DNA of 64,000 bases. It comes from Dermabacter sp. p3-SID358 (lineage in GTDB: Bacteria; Actinomycetota; Actinomycetes; Actinomycetales; Dermabacteraceae). Location: assembly GCF_025147465.1 (NCBI RefSeq), contig NZ_JALXOZ010000009.1, positions 30,384 through 94,383 of the forward strand, read 5' to 3'. The notes beneath the pieces were generated by a model. That model was not told where the DNA came from and made no database searches. It was given only the letters and a program-made list of their open reading frames with translations. The translations under genes were made by a program, and so were the position numbers. Shown piece after piece: positions 19,054 to 28,250 of this stretch (position 1 is the first letter of the stretch; each line of letters starts with the position of its first letter).

Positions 19054-19578
19054 ATGCCGGCTATTGGGAGGCCGCTTGATCCTTCGCGCGCGCGGCCAGG
19101 ACCGGGACCCTGGTCGTTGCGGCCGCTCACACGCGCCGATGTCCCCGTGCTCGCGCGCCTCGAGTACGAGCTTTTCCCGGATGAGGCGTGGAGCATCGAC
19201 ATGGTGCTCGAGGAGATCACGCATCCGAGTCGAGACTATGTTGCTGCGGTTGACGAAGGCGGCGGCATCCTCGGCTACGCGGGCATTTTCCTTGCGGGTG
19301 AGAGCGCCGATGTGCAAACGATCGGCACGGTTCGCGAAGGTGCAGGAATTGGACGTGCCTTGCTTGACTGGTGCGAACAACGGGCACTCGAGGAGTGCGC
19401 CGAGAGTCTGTTTCTTGAGGTTCGGCGCGACAATACCCGCGCACGGAAGCTGTATGAGAGGGCGGGCTTTGGCGAGATTGGGGTGAGGCGCGGCTACTAC
19501 CGCACACCTGAGGGGCCGGTCGACGCCATCGTCATGCACAAGCCCCTCTCCCGGATGACACCGCCCCGGACTGCATAG
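19054..19578 (+). CDS. rimI: Ribosomal protein S18-alanine N-acetyltransferase (GNAT)
   Basis: This 174-residue GNAT protein has SLRPLTRADVPVLARLEYELFPDEAWS at its start region, the acetyl-CoA loop TIGTVREGAGIGRALL and LEVRRDNTRARKLYERAGF. RimI acetylates the S18 N-terminus and commonly sits in the tsaB cluster. The TIGT segment replaces the usual TIAV. It ends the acpS-alr/tsaE-tsaB-rimI operon; what follows is unrelated. Confidence 0.9.
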   Translation: MPAIGRPLDPSRARPGPGPWSLRPLTRADVPVLARLEYELFPDEAWSIDMVLEEITHPSRDYVAAVDEGGGILGYAGIFLAGESADVQTIGTVREGAGIGRALLDWCEQRALEECAESLFLEVRRDNTRARKLYERAGFGEIGVRRGYYRTPEGPVDAIVMHKPLSRMTPPRTA

Positions 19579-19720
19579 GAGGGTGGGAATTTGACGGCTC
19601 GTACGGCGGGTCTTCTCCACAAATCTGAAACACGCGTTGCGTCGGGCAGGTCTGCATGGTTTGCTATGTGACATGGGACTCGCTCGGGGGAGTGTGGTCG
19701 GCTTTCGGGAGGGGGAGTAC

Positions 19721-20398
19721 ATGCGGAGCAGGCAGACGCAGCTTTTCGGTGCGATCGGGATAGTCGCGTTGGTGGGGGCGCTGGCGGGTTGCGGCGGTGA
19801 GCAAGTGAGCGGCGGTTCGGCGTCTGCCGCGCCCGCTGCTGCCGCTTCGTCCAGTAGCGATGCTGGCGGCAGCGATGCGGGTGGCGCTTCGGATTCAGGC
19901 GGTGCTGAATCGGGTGGCCGTACAGAAGGGTTGCCGCCTGAGAACGAGGCTCTCAAAGCCCCCGATAAGGGGGATTATCTGGGGATTACATATCCAACGG
20001 AGCAGGGGGCCAAGGCTGCCGCTCAATACTTTATCGATGCGATGTATTACGGCTACGCGACGGGCGACTCAGCGCCGTTGAAGGAGATCAGTGACCTTCA
20101 GACGTGCGAACGATGTGACAAAGTCATCACAGAAATTGATGGTTGGCAGGCCGACCTGAGGTATTTGAGTCCCGCAACCATAACTGTCGATTCAGTTGAA
20201 CGACTGCCGGATCGCGAGCAGTACGAGGGGAAGAGCCCGGTTGTCTTGCAATTTACGCGTGGGCAAACTGTTGAGATTCGCCAAGGTAGCCAGGGGAAAC
20301 ATTTCCCATCTACCGCGTATGAGGCAGTTTTCCTCCTGGACTGGCAAGAGGAAAAGTGGGTAGTCGCAAAAGCTTCTTGGGAAAAGCGTGAAGCGTGA
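19721..20398 (+). CDS. DUF6318-like exported lipoprotein
   Basis: This 225-residue protein has a lipoprotein signal: hydrophobic GAIGIVALVGALAGC with the lipobox cysteine at about residue 24. A Ser/Ala/Gly-rich linker (about 30-75) tethers a folded domain starting GITYPTEQGAKAAAQYFIDAMYYGYATGD, with a CERC pair, matching the actinobacterial DUF6318 pattern (a domain usually seen in secreted proteins of unknown function). GGGAGGGGGAG lies just upstream of the chosen ATG. It shares one base with the following gene (TGATG), so the two products are probably made together. Confidence 0.75.
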   Translation: MRSRQTQLFGAIGIVALVGALAGCGGEQVSGGSASAAPAAAASSSSDAGGSDAGGASDSGGAESGGRTEGLPPENEALKAPDKGDYLGITYPTEQGAKAAAQYFIDAMYYGYATGDSAPLKEISDLQTCERCDKVITEIDGWQADLRYLSPATITVDSVERLPDREQYEGKSPVVLQFTRGQTVEIRQGSQGKHFPSTAYEAVFLLDWQEEKWVVAKASWEKREA

Positions 20399-21420
20399 TG
20401 AAGAGCGGATCGTTGTGTATTTCCAGGCTGGCGTTGTGCGTACTATCGGTCTTTACACTCCTCCCACTTAGCGTCTCGACGGCTGATGAACCGGAATTTC
20501 AGTTCGATGTTGATGGGGACAACAGTTCGATCGTTGTCGATGCAGATCTTCGAGGAGTAGGCCGTGGCGGTACATCGGAACTTCCGGACGATCGCAAGCG
20601 CGCTCGGGGTGACGCCGTCACTGATGGTCCTCGTCGAGTGTGGGCTGCAGCGAGTGATTCGGATTTAGGGTGTTTGGCGGATAAGAGCAGCATTACTGCG
20701 CAGATGGGCGGTACGGCGTGCCTGGCGCAGAGCATCGTGTGTTCGGTCGTGACGCCAGGTGCCTCGATGAGTGTTGGCAGGGAAGTTGATCCGTCCACTG
20801 GCGCTCCTGTTTTTGGAACGGAGCGTTGGTCGAGTTGTTCGACGCCATCATCCAGTGGCGGTGGTGGTGCGCCGGCGGTGCCGGTGGTGACGGAATCAGA
20901 TTTTCAGTCGCTCGGTGTCGAGCCACTTGTCGCGCATATTGGCCCGCCGAGTGGGTGGATTCCGATAGGTATCGACATGATCGCGTGGGCGGAATCGGAT
21001 GTGCAGACGTTCGACATGGAGATGCTCGGTCAAGCGGTGCAAGTTCGAGCAACGCCGGTGAAGTATGTGTGGGACTTTGGGGATGGGACGGTGCTGACGA
21101 CGTCCTTTCCTGGTCGGCCGTATCCGGAGAAGGACGTGTCGATGCGGTACGTGCACCAAGGGTGGTATGAAGTTTCGCTCGTGACACAACTCAGCGGAGA
21201 GTATTCGGTCAATGGCGGTGCCTGGCAGCCGATTGCGGGAACCATTGAGGTTGCGAGTGAGAAGCGGTGGGTTTATTCGGATCTTCGGGAGTCGCGTCTT
21301 GTAGGCGATGAGGTTCCGGAGGAGTACCGTCGAGAACCGGAGCGTGGCTCCGACACGATGGGTCCGCCGAACCCGGATGCGCGTGTCGAAACACTGACCT
21401 CGCCGCAAACGAAACATTAA
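20398..21420 (+). CDS. Secreted PKD-domain protein, translationally coupled to the DUF6318 lipoprotein
   Basis: This 340-residue protein has a signal peptide (LALCVLSVFTLLPLSVSTA) and a C-terminal PKD-like fold marked by VKYVWDFGDGT and YVHQGWYEVSLVT around residues 225-275. The middle is Ser/Gly-rich and has several cysteines. No enzymatic motif is visible, and no anchor follows, so it is either free or held by the partner lipoprotein. The ATG overlaps the upstream stop. Base composition is lower in GC than neighbouring housekeeping genes. Function unknown. Confidence 0.75.
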   Translation: MKSGSLCISRLALCVLSVFTLLPLSVSTADEPEFQFDVDGDNSSIVVDADLRGVGRGGTSELPDDRKRARGDAVTDGPRRVWAAASDSDLGCLADKSSITAQMGGTACLAQSIVCSVVTPGASMSVGREVDPSTGAPVFGTERWSSCSTPSSSGGGGAPAVPVVTESDFQSLGVEPLVAHIGPPSGWIPIGIDMIAWAESDVQTFDMEMLGQAVQVRATPVKYVWDFGDGTVLTTSFPGRPYPEKDVSMRYVHQGWYEVSLVTQLSGEYSVNGGAWQPIAGTIEVASEKRWVYSDLRESRLVGDEVPEEYRREPERGSDTMGPPNPDARVETLTSPQTKH

Positions 21421-21588
21421 GTCTCGCACTTGACGCTCGAAATAGCGGAAAAGAGAGACAAGCAGGCGTCGGAATCGACGCCCGTATCCCGTGCGCACAC
21501 TCAACCGATAGGCGCGTGAATTAGGCGCGCCCGCACTCATCCGAACAGCCGGGATTACCTACGTTTAGCTACGTCAATCCGCGAAGAT

Positions 21589-21654
21589 GGGGAGCGGGGA
21601 GCGGGGAGCAGGGGAGCGGGGAGGGGGACAGCGGGGAGCGGGAGGTGGGGAGAG
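21589..21654 (+). repeat. G-rich tandem repeat of GGGGAGC units
   Basis: About nine imperfect copies of GGGGAGC/GGGGAGG lie in the gap between two convergent genes (21421-21713). With more than four runs of four or more G on the + strand it could form a G-quadruplex. The rest of this 293-base gap holds no gene that I can support. Confidence 0.85.
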
Positions 21655-21713
21655 CCGCGAGGCGGAAAGAACGCTCGGTATCAAACCCCCACAACCACTA
21701 TGCAATCCAGGAA

Positions 21714-23492
21714 CTAGCCGGCGAAGGCCCGGACCTTTTGGAACTCGTCCGCGTAGTGCGAATCGAGGTGCTTTACCGCAAACCTCTGGCCGAGATATAG
21801 CGTCACGCCACCGATCACGAGAGCGAGCACCGCCCCCGCGTACTCGAGCCCCGGAACGAGCTTGAGACCGACGACGATGCAGATGATGCTCGGCGTGAGG
21901 GGAAGCCACGTGCCCACAAACGTCGCGAGGAACGTGATCCACATTTGTCCGCTACCGCCGCCATTGCGGGAATTTTTCATCGTGCCGGGCTTAGGCGCGG
22001 GCATGGGAAGGAACGCCGTGGTGAGCATCGAGATGCCCCACGAACTTGCGACGAAGCCAAGCGCGGTGGGCAACGTTAGTGCGATGTACTGCGGCTGCGA
22101 CTGGAGAATTGGGGCTACGATCGCGACGATCACTACGAGCGGAAGCATGAGAATGCCGAGGGCAACATAGCGACCGAGCAGGTTTGCACGGTTGTCGATA
22201 CCCGCCACAATATTCACCCACGAGGAGGGGCCGTCGAACCCGATCTCGTTGCTGATTGTGATGCCGGTAAGCCACGCCACGAGAGCCACGGCGAAGTACG
22301 CCATGAAAGCGTTGTCGTCGACGACAACACTCATCGCGAGCATGAAGACCGCGAGGATCGGCGCGATCAGAAGCGCCGTGGAGTAGCGGGTATCGCGGCG
22401 CCAATACTTGAGGGAACGGCCCGCGGAGGCGCCGAGGGCATTCGACCTGAGGAAGCCCGGCACGAGTGGCGTGACCTTGGCGTCCTGCTCCTGGCTTGCG
22501 CCCTTGAGCGCCTGGAGCTGCCCCTCGGCGAAGCTCAGGCCCCACCACTGCCACAGCAGCCAAATGGCGACGACCGTCAGGACGAGTCGGATAGCCGCGG
22601 CGACCCACAGTCCCTCGGCAAGGTCCATGGGGACGGCAAACGGAGCACCGAACGGCGTCCACAGGAGGAAATCGTACACAGGCCCAGCGAGCCGAGCGAG
22701 GCCCTCCACGATCCCACCGCCGGAGTTGAGAAGCAGGTTCGCGCCGTAAACGGCGACGAGGACACCGATGAGAAGGAGCGCCTGGAGGCGTTCCTTCTTA
22801 CGCTTTGCGATGCGGACCGTCGACATCCACGCGAAAATGGCGCGCGGGATGAGCACACACAGGAGAAGCCCGAGCACAGTCATAGGCACAAGCGCGATCA
22901 GGGCGATGATCGCCCCGGGCGTGGAGATTGCGGCACCGTTGTTTGACACGAGTGCCCCGATGAGCCAAATGGCCTCAAGCACGACCGTCACGAGCGCGGC
23001 GAGCGCGGTAAAGATGAAACCGACCGAGATGAGAGAGCCCACGAGAATGGGCTTCAAGAGGTCCTTCGGGCCCCGCCCGAATTGCGCGAACCGGGCGGGC
23101 GAAAGTGTGTCGTCGACGCCAAACATGAAGAGAGGCAGGAGAGTCCACGCGACGACGGCAGCGAGGCCCGTCACGCGAATCACAAGGGCAAAAACTCCCG
23201 ACTCGGCGGGAACAAACAACATGCCTGACAAAACGACGGTGAAGAACACGAGCGCGGCCACTCCGTACAAGAGTGCAAAGCCGAGCCCGATAATCTTGGC
23301 CCAGTTCTTGTGGAAGCTGCGCTTGAGCAGCGTCCACTGGAGCTTGGGGAGCACTCGCATGAGGCTCGGCGTCTTCTCGGCGGTTGCCCCGGAAGTACTG
23401 CCAGTGTTCTGGGAATATTCCCGGTCGAGGTTTTCGAAAAATACTTCGGTTCCGACGCCTGCCGGGGCTTTATCGTTTACTGGTTCAGCCAC
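21714..23492 (-). CDS. ABC exporter membrane subunit
   Basis: This 592-residue protein has about twelve hydrophobic segments between residue 60 and 560, an acidic cytoplasmic N-terminus and no binding-protein or ATPase motif. Its gene overlaps the end of the ATPase gene by 16 bp, so the pair forms one exporter. The layout resembles putative ABC-2 type permeases of actinobacteria; the substrate is not evident from sequence. Confidence 0.8.
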   Translation of the reverse strand: MAEPVNDKAPAGVGTEVFFENLDREYSQNTGSTSGATAEKTPSLMRVLPKLQWTLLKRSFHKNWAKIIGLGFALLYGVAALVFFTVVLSGMLFVPAESGVFALVIRVTGLAAVVAWTLLPLFMFGVDDTLSPARFAQFGRGPKDLLKPILVGSLISVGFIFTALAALVTVVLEAIWLIGALVSNNGAAISTPGAIIALIALVPMTVLGLLLCVLIPRAIFAWMSTVRIAKRKKERLQALLLIGVLVAVYGANLLLNSGGGIVEGLARLAGPVYDFLLWTPFGAPFAVPMDLAEGLWVAAAIRLVLTVVAIWLLWQWWGLSFAEGQLQALKGASQEQDAKVTPLVPGFLRSNALGASAGRSLKYWRRDTRYSTALLIAPILAVFMLAMSVVVDDNAFMAYFAVALVAWLTGITISNEIGFDGPSSWVNIVAGIDNRANLLGRYVALGILMLPLVVIVAIVAPILQSQPQYIALTLPTALGFVASSWGISMLTTAFLPMPAPKPGTMKNSRNGGGSGQMWITFLATFVGTWLPLTPSIICIVVGLKLVPGLEYAGAVLALVIGGVTLYLGQRFAVKHLDSHYADEFQKVRAFAG

Positions 23493-24265
23493 GAAAGATC
23501 CCCCTGCGTTTCGTCGACACCGGCGATTTCGATGAAGCGATCCGTGAGGCTGCCGCCGCGGCGAACCTCGTCAATGGTGCCTTCGGCTCGCACCTCGCCC
23601 TCGGCAATGATGGCGACGTGTGTGCACAGGCCTTCGACGAGTTCCATGACGTGGCTTGAGATCACGACGGTGCCACCACCCTCGACGTAGGAGGTGAGGA
23701 AGGTGCGAATGCCGTGGGCAGACACGGGGTCGACGGCCTCGAGAGGCTCATCGAGAACGAGAAGGCGAGGAGCGTGGATAAGGGCGCACGCGAGCAGGAT
23801 CTTTTTCGTCATGCCCGCCGAGTAGTCGGTGACGAGCTTGCCCTCGCTGTCGGCGAGCCCGAGCGCGTCGAGAAGCGACTGCGTGCGTGCATTGACAGTG
23901 TCGATGTCCATGTTTCTAATGAGGCCCACATACGTGAGAAGTTCGCGCCCCGTAAGGCGGTCAAACGTCGGAAGCCCATCCGCAAGAACGCCCATTTGCG
24001 TTTTTGCCTCGTTCGGGTGCGACCAGACGTCGGTCCCGAGTACCTCAGCGCTGCCATCGTCCGGGCGGAGCAAGCCAGTGGCGATCGAGAGTGCTGTCGT
24101 TTTGCCCGCGCCGTTGGGGCCAACGATCGCGTAGAACGAGCCGCGCGGCACGTCGAGTGAAATGCCGTGGAGAACTTCCGTGCCGTCGAAGGACTTGCGA
24201 AGGCCTCGCATGGAAAGGGCTGGGGCTTCGGCCTGGTGATTGACCGATGTGTCAATGACAGTCAT
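23477..24265 (-). CDS. ABC transporter ATP-binding protein
   Basis: This 262-residue ATPase has Walker A GPNGAGKTT, signature YSAGMTKKI (a variant of LSGGQ) and Walker B LLVLDEPLEAVD, then the H-loop SSHVMELVE. It powers the permease encoded by the overlapping downstream gene. The start at 24265 is supported by TACGTT with a 6-nt gap (leaderless pattern); the longer open frame upstream has no family similarity. Confidence 0.9.
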   Translation of the reverse strand: MTVIDTSVNHQAEAPALSMRGLRKSFDGTEVLHGISLDVPRGSFYAIVGPNGAGKTTALSIATGLLRPDDGSAEVLGTDVWSHPNEAKTQMGVLADGLPTFDRLTGRELLTYVGLIRNMDIDTVNARTQSLLDALGLADSEGKLVTDYSAGMTKKILLACALIHAPRLLVLDEPLEAVDPVSAHGIRTFLTSYVEGGGTVVISSHVMELVEGLCTHVAIIAEGEVRAEGTIDEVRRGGSLTDRFIEIAGVDETQGDLSWLNQ

Positions 24266-24473
24266 GTCATAAACGTAGCAGGGCAAAATCCAGTACTTTT
24301 CAGGCAAGAAGTGAGCGTTTATGAAACTGAAGTATCGATCGCCGCGCGGATAATCGTGAGCGTGGTGGTCGACAATGCGCGGCTGTTGCTCTGAGGAGAC
24401 CGTTCGGTACGATACTCTGTGGACTTTCGATCTCGGCTGCTGAGGGCGCCGAGAGTCACCTTTTGGAGTGCAT

Positions 24474-25748
24474 ATGCAACCGCCAAGGCGCGTCAATCTT
24501 CCCGCTAAGAAACCCACCGGCCGAAAGGGGCAGAGCCTCGCGCTTCCCCTCGAGGTGGAAGAGCTCCCCATGGGGCTTCGCCGTGCCGCGGCGTGGAGCT
24601 GGCGCTTCATCGTTGTCATCGGCGCTTTGTGGCTGATTTTCCAGGGCTTCGGGATCGTCTCTACCCTCTTCATCAGCGTTCTCGTCGCAATCCTTCTTGC
24701 GTCGATGCTTCAGCCGCTCGTCAGGCTCCTCACGCGGCACACCTTCCTTCCGCGCATGGCAGCCGCGGCGATCGCGCTCGTGGGCCTCATCGTTGTCGTC
24801 GTGGGCATGTTCGTGCTTGCAGGGCGGCAACTTGTGGACTCGTGGGATGGAATCTCGAAAGCAGCAGTTTCGGGCTTCACTCAGCTTTGGAATGACATTA
24901 CGGGCTACTTCAAAGTCGATTTGGACTCGATCGGGAACCTCGGCAAGCTTCAGCAGGAAGCGCTTGACCAGCTTCAGAAGAACTCCTCAAGCATTATTTC
25001 GGGCGCCTCGAGCGCGGTGACCACCGTTGGCAATATAGGCACGGGCGTGCTCGTGAGCCTTTTTGCGTTGTTCTTCTTCCTCGCAGATGGCGGGAACGTC
25101 TGGCGGTGGTTCCTCGGTTTTGTCCCCTCGCATTCGCGCCAGGTCACGCACGAAGCTTTTCGCCGCGGTTGGAAAGCGCTCTCGTCGTATTGCCGCACGC
25201 AGATTCTCGTGGCGGCTGTGGATGCCACCGGCATCGCACTCGGCATGGTCGGCATCGATATCGTGAGCGGCTTCATGGGCCGCTCGGCAGTCGCACTTTC
25301 GCCCTATGCCGTGCCGATCTGGCTCATCGTGTTCCTCTTTAGCTTCATCCCGCTCGTGGGCGCGATCGTGTCGGGTGCGATTGCGACGCTGCTCGTGTTC
25401 GTGCTCCAGGGGTGGATCCCCGCCCTCATCATGCTGGGAATCGTGATTCTCGTGCAGCAACTCGAGTCGAACATTCTGCAACCGATCCTCATGGGCAAAG
25501 CGGTTGAGCTTCACCCTCTCGCAATCTTCCTCGGAGTCTCCGCGGGCGCGGTCGTCGCAGGTATCCCCGGCGCGCTTTTCTCGATCCCGCTTCTCGCGTT
25601 CCTCAATGCTCTGTACTGCTATCTCGACGGGCGCGATCCCGATCCGTCCCTCGGGATTGATACGAAGACTATGGCGTATTTCGAGGCTCGTGAGCGCGAG
25701 CAAAAGAAAGCTTTCGCCGAGCGGGCACGCCTCTTCTCGAAGAACTAG
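24474..25748 (+). CDS. AI-2E family transporter (TqsA/PerM family)
   Basis: This 424-residue membrane protein has the PerM/TqsA pattern: two early helices, a long amphipathic central part, then LFALFFFLADGG and the conserved GAIVSGAIATLLVFVLQG and ESNILQPILMGKAVELHPLA. Family members export autoinducer-2 or act as Na+/H+ antiporters; which applies here is unknown. GGAG sits 5 nt before the ATG at 24474, preferred over the in-frame GTG 6 nt earlier. It converges on greA. Confidence 0.88.
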   Translation: MQPPRRVNLPAKKPTGRKGQSLALPLEVEELPMGLRRAAAWSWRFIVVIGALWLIFQGFGIVSTLFISVLVAILLASMLQPLVRLLTRHTFLPRMAAAAIALVGLIVVVVGMFVLAGRQLVDSWDGISKAAVSGFTQLWNDITGYFKVDLDSIGNLGKLQQEALDQLQKNSSSIISGASSAVTTVGNIGTGVLVSLFALFFFLADGGNVWRWFLGFVPSHSRQVTHEAFRRGWKALSSYCRTQILVAAVDATGIALGMVGIDIVSGFMGRSAVALSPYAVPIWLIVFLFSFIPLVGAIVSGAIATLLVFVLQGWIPALIMLGIVILVQQLESNILQPILMGKAVELHPLAIFLGVSAGAVVAGIPGALFSIPLLAFLNALYCYLDGRDPDPSLGIDTKTMAYFEAREREQKKAFAERARLFSKN

Positions 25749-25797
25749 GCGCGAGATCCCACGGGGAAAGGGATCGTTCGCTGTCGAGATCGTAAAG

Positions 25798-25846
25798 AAG
25801 AAGGGCGTGGAGTGCACTCCCCAGCGGGAGGCTCCACGCCCTTCTT
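25798..25846. terminator. Bidirectional terminator between AI-2E gene and greA
   Basis: AAGAAGGGCGTGGAG and CTCCACGCCCTTCTT form a perfect 15-bp stem with a 19-nt loop between convergent genes; A-rich and T-rich ends serve both directions. Confidence 0.88.
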
Positions 25847-25866
25847 TCCTGCGGCGGTTTTCGCGC

Positions 25867-26355
25867 TCACGCCGCGTAGGGCTTTGCGGCTTTGATCTCG
25901 ATAGGGATCGACTTGCCGTTCGGCGCGGTGTAATCGACTGTGTCGCCGGCCTTCGCGCCAGTGATGGCTGTGCCTAGCGGGGACTCGGGTGAGTACACCT
26001 CAACGTCCTTGCCCTCGGCGATTTCGCGGTTGCCGAGTACGAACGTGCGCTCCTTGCCGGCCATCGTGATCGTGACGAGCATGCCGGGCTCGACAATGCC
26101 GTCATCCGCGGGGGTTTCCCCAACAATGGCGGTCTTGAGGAGGGCCTTGAGCTCGGTGATGCGAGCTTCGAGTTTGCCCTGTTCCTCACGTGCGGCGTGG
26201 TAGCCGCCGTTTTCTTTGAGGTCGCCCTCGTCGCGGGCGGCCGCGATGCGCTCAACGACCTCGGCGCGTCCGGGACCCTCGAGGTGCTCGAGTTCCTTGA
26301 CGAGGCGGTCGTAGGCGTCCTGAGTGAGCCAGGTGCCCTGGTTGGGTTCGCTCAT
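25867..26355 (-). CDS. greA: Transcription elongation factor GreA
   Basis: This 162-residue protein has the N-terminal coiled coil (WLTQDAYDRLVKELEHLEG, DLKENGGYHAAREEQG, with the acidic D-E tip that enters the polymerase channel) and the C-terminal FKBP-like domain ending GKSIPIEIKAAKPYAA. GreA stimulates transcript cleavage by stalled RNA polymerase. CAAGGAGAACC precedes the ATG, which excludes the 20-residue longer frame. Confidence 0.95.
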   Translation of the reverse strand: MSEPNQGTWLTQDAYDRLVKELEHLEGPGRAEVVERIAAARDEGDLKENGGYHAAREEQGKLEARITELKALLKTAIVGETPADDGIVEPGMLVTITMAGKERTFVLGNREIAEGKDVEVYSPESPLGTAITGAKAGDTVDYTAPNGKSIPIEIKAAKPYAA

Positions 26356-26371
26356 GGTTCTCCTTGGAATC

Positions 26372-26403
26372 AAAAAAAATGCGGACCCCATGGCGGCCAT
26401 GGG
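26372..26403 (-). terminator. Terminator of the DUF4307 gene
   Basis: CCCATGGC and GCCATGGG form a tight 8-bp stem with a one-base centre in DNA, followed in the minus direction by TCCGCA and eight T residues. It lies downstream of the DUF4307 gene and just before the greA start. Confidence 0.7.
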
Positions 26404-26511
26404 CTCCGAAACCACGTCTCAGTGGTCGTACAAGTATACAGCGAAGCGTCACGAAAAGGGGTGAGGCACTCGCCACAAGATCGATGTGTCGCAGTGCCTT
26501 TTGCGGGCGTC

Positions 26512-26916
26512 TTACTGCACGGCCTCGCACTTCCTCACGACTCCGCTCACGGCCTTTCCCTGCGTCGTGATGTCGGCGGTGTGTGTGGTGAGCCTCTCCG
26601 ACTGTGCTGGGATGCGCACGACTCTGTAGCCCACCTGCGCGCGCACCGAGTTGAGAGCCTCAAGCGAGCAGTCCAGTTCCGTGCCGGGGGCGGCATTGAC
26701 CGAAAAGGTGACCGATATTCGCGAATCATCGAGGTGGGTGTAGGAAAGTGTGCTCGTTTTGATCGATTGCGAGGAGACGAACGCGAAGGCAACCCAGATC
26801 ACGGTCGCGATGAAACCCACGGCGACAACAACGGTTCCCACGAGGGCCCAGCGGCGTTTTTCGGGGGATTTTCTCACCCCATAGCGTTCTTGAAGTGTGC
26901 GCTCGTGGGAAGTCAT
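26512..26916 (-). CDS. DUF4307 membrane protein
   Basis: This 134-residue protein has a cytoplasmic basic N-terminus (ERYGVRKSPEKRR), one transmembrane helix (WALVGTVVVAVGFIATVIWV) and an extracytoplasmic domain with two cysteines, the actinobacterial DUF4307 plan. The family is conserved next to mca in actinobacteria; function unknown. AACAAT lies 6 nt before the ATG on this strand, giving a likely leaderless transcript divergent from mca. Confidence 0.85.
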   Translation of the reverse strand: MTSHERTLQERYGVRKSPEKRRWALVGTVVVAVGFIATVIWVAFAFVSSQSIKTSTLSYTHLDDSRISVTFSVNAAPGTELDCSLEALNSVRAQVGYRVVRIPAQSERLTTHTADITTQGKAVSGVVRKCEAVQ

Positions 26917-26942
26917 GCCTACATTGTTCCATGTGTGTGAAC

Positions 26943-26971
26943 TTTGCGTAATGACGACAGGGCGCTACCGT
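26943..26971 (+). promoter_or_regulatory. Probable leaderless promoter of mca
   Basis: A TTTGCG box at 26943-26948 and a TACCGT box at 26966-26971 are 17 bp apart; the GTG start codon follows after 6 nt. No Shine-Dalgarno is present, so the transcript probably begins at or next to the start codon. Confidence 0.6.
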
Positions 26972-26977
26972 GCAGGC

Positions 26978-27949
26978 GTGGCGCCAGAGGAGACGGGTGT
27001 TCCGAAGGCCGCGATCGCGCCGAGCGACGAAGCCTTTAAGGCGCTCTTGCATCACGGCGGCCACCCCGAAGCTGAGGTCGAAAAGAACCCGTGCCGCTTG
27101 AGGCTCATGGCTGTTCACGCGCATCCGGATGACGAATCATCGAAAGGTGCCGGAACGATGGCTCGCTACGTCGACGAGGGGGCCGAAGTCACCGTCGTGA
27201 CGTGTACGGGCGGCGAACGCGGCGACATTTTGAACCCGCGCCTCAAGGATGACCCTGAGGCGAATGCAGATTTGAGCGCCGTTCGACATCGGGAGATGGA
27301 TCGCGCCCGCGAGATCCTCGGCATTAACCAAGTGTGGCTCGGCTACATCGACTCCGGCCTTCCCGAGGGTGACCCTCTTCCCGCACTTCCCGACGGCTGC
27401 TTCGCCCTCATTGACCCGGAAGAAGCCGCGCGCCCGCTCGTGAAACTCGTGCGTGAGCTTCGCCCCCACGTCATGCTCACCTACGACGAGAATGGTGGAT
27501 ACCCGCACCCCGATCACATCCACACCCACAAGATCAGCATGCTCGCCTACGAGCTCGCGGCTGATCCGAGCTACATGCCGGAGCTTGGCGAGCCGTGGGC
27601 CGTTGCAAAGATTTACTACCAGCTCTTGTTCCCGCCTGCCCAGATGATCGCGTACACCCGGTATATGCGTGAGCATGCACTCGACAATCCCTTCGGGGCG
27701 CAAATGGAATACTTCGAGGGCCTCGATCAAAGGCCGATCACGACGCGGATCAACGTTTCGCGCTATCTTGAAGTGCGTGACGCCGCGCTACTCGCCCATG
27801 CGACCCAGGTCGATCCGGATGGCTTCTTCTTCGCAGTTTCCAACGAGATTAAGCGCGAGGTGTGGCCGACCGAGGATTTCCAGCTGCGCCAATCGCGAAT
27901 CAGCGTGACGCTTCCGGAGTCCGACCTCTTTGAAGGGATTCGACAATGA
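26978..27949 (+). CDS. mca: Mycothiol S-conjugate amidase
   Basis: This 323-residue zinc hydrolase has LMAVHAHPDDESSKGAGTMARY (metal ligands H-x-D-D), CTGGERGD and the HPDHIHTH motif, which distinguishes Mca/MshB proteins. Mca cleaves mycothiol conjugates to release mercapturic acids for export, a detoxification route confined to mycothiol-making actinobacteria. The start at GTG 26978 is chosen from promoter spacing; it leaves about 45 residues before the conserved core, more than usual. The downstream gene overlaps by four bases. Confidence 0.92.
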   Translation: MAPEETGVPKAAIAPSDEAFKALLHHGGHPEAEVEKNPCRLRLMAVHAHPDDESSKGAGTMARYVDEGAEVTVVTCTGGERGDILNPRLKDDPEANADLSAVRHREMDRAREILGINQVWLGYIDSGLPEGDPLPALPDGCFALIDPEEAARPLVKLVRELRPHVMLTYDENGGYPHPDHIHTHKISMLAYELAADPSYMPELGEPWAVAKIYYQLLFPPAQMIAYTRYMREHALDNPFGAQMEYFEGLDQRPITTRINVSRYLEVRDAALLAHATQVDPDGFFFAVSNEIKREVWPTEDFQLRQSRISVTLPESDLFEGIRQ

Positions 27950-28245
27950 CTCTCGCGCTTCTTTCGCCGGTAATTCTGCTTTCAGACGGGGCAACGACGC
28001 CGCCCGGCACCGAAGAAATGACGACGGCGACGGTGACCCCGGGACTGCCGGGCTTCTTCGTTTTTCTCGCGATGGCCGTCGCGCTACTGCTCCTCGCGTT
28101 GGATCTGTCGAGGCGCGTACGGCGTTCGAGCGCGCGTGAAAATGTGCGCAGGCGCATGGAGGAATCCGCGAAAGCCGAGCGCGTCGAAGGCGGGAAAACA
28201 GCTCACGGTGATGCCGCGCAAACCGAGCCGCGCGACGAGGCGTAG
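27946..28245 (+). CDS. Small membrane protein coupled to mca
   Basis: This 99-residue protein starts in an ATGA overlap with mca. It has a hydrophobic segment (GFFVFLAMAVALLLLALDL, residues 34-52) followed by a charged cytoplasmic tail (RRVRRSSAREN onward). Similar short proteins often follow mca in actinobacteria. No function can be assigned. It ends five bases before the convergent haemolysin-III gene. Confidence 0.75.
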   Translation: MTLALLSPVILLSDGATTPPGTEEMTTATVTPGLPGFFVFLAMAVALLLLALDLSRRVRRSSARENVRRRMEESAKAERVEGGKTAHGDAAQTEPRDEA

Positions 28246-28250
28246 CGCCT

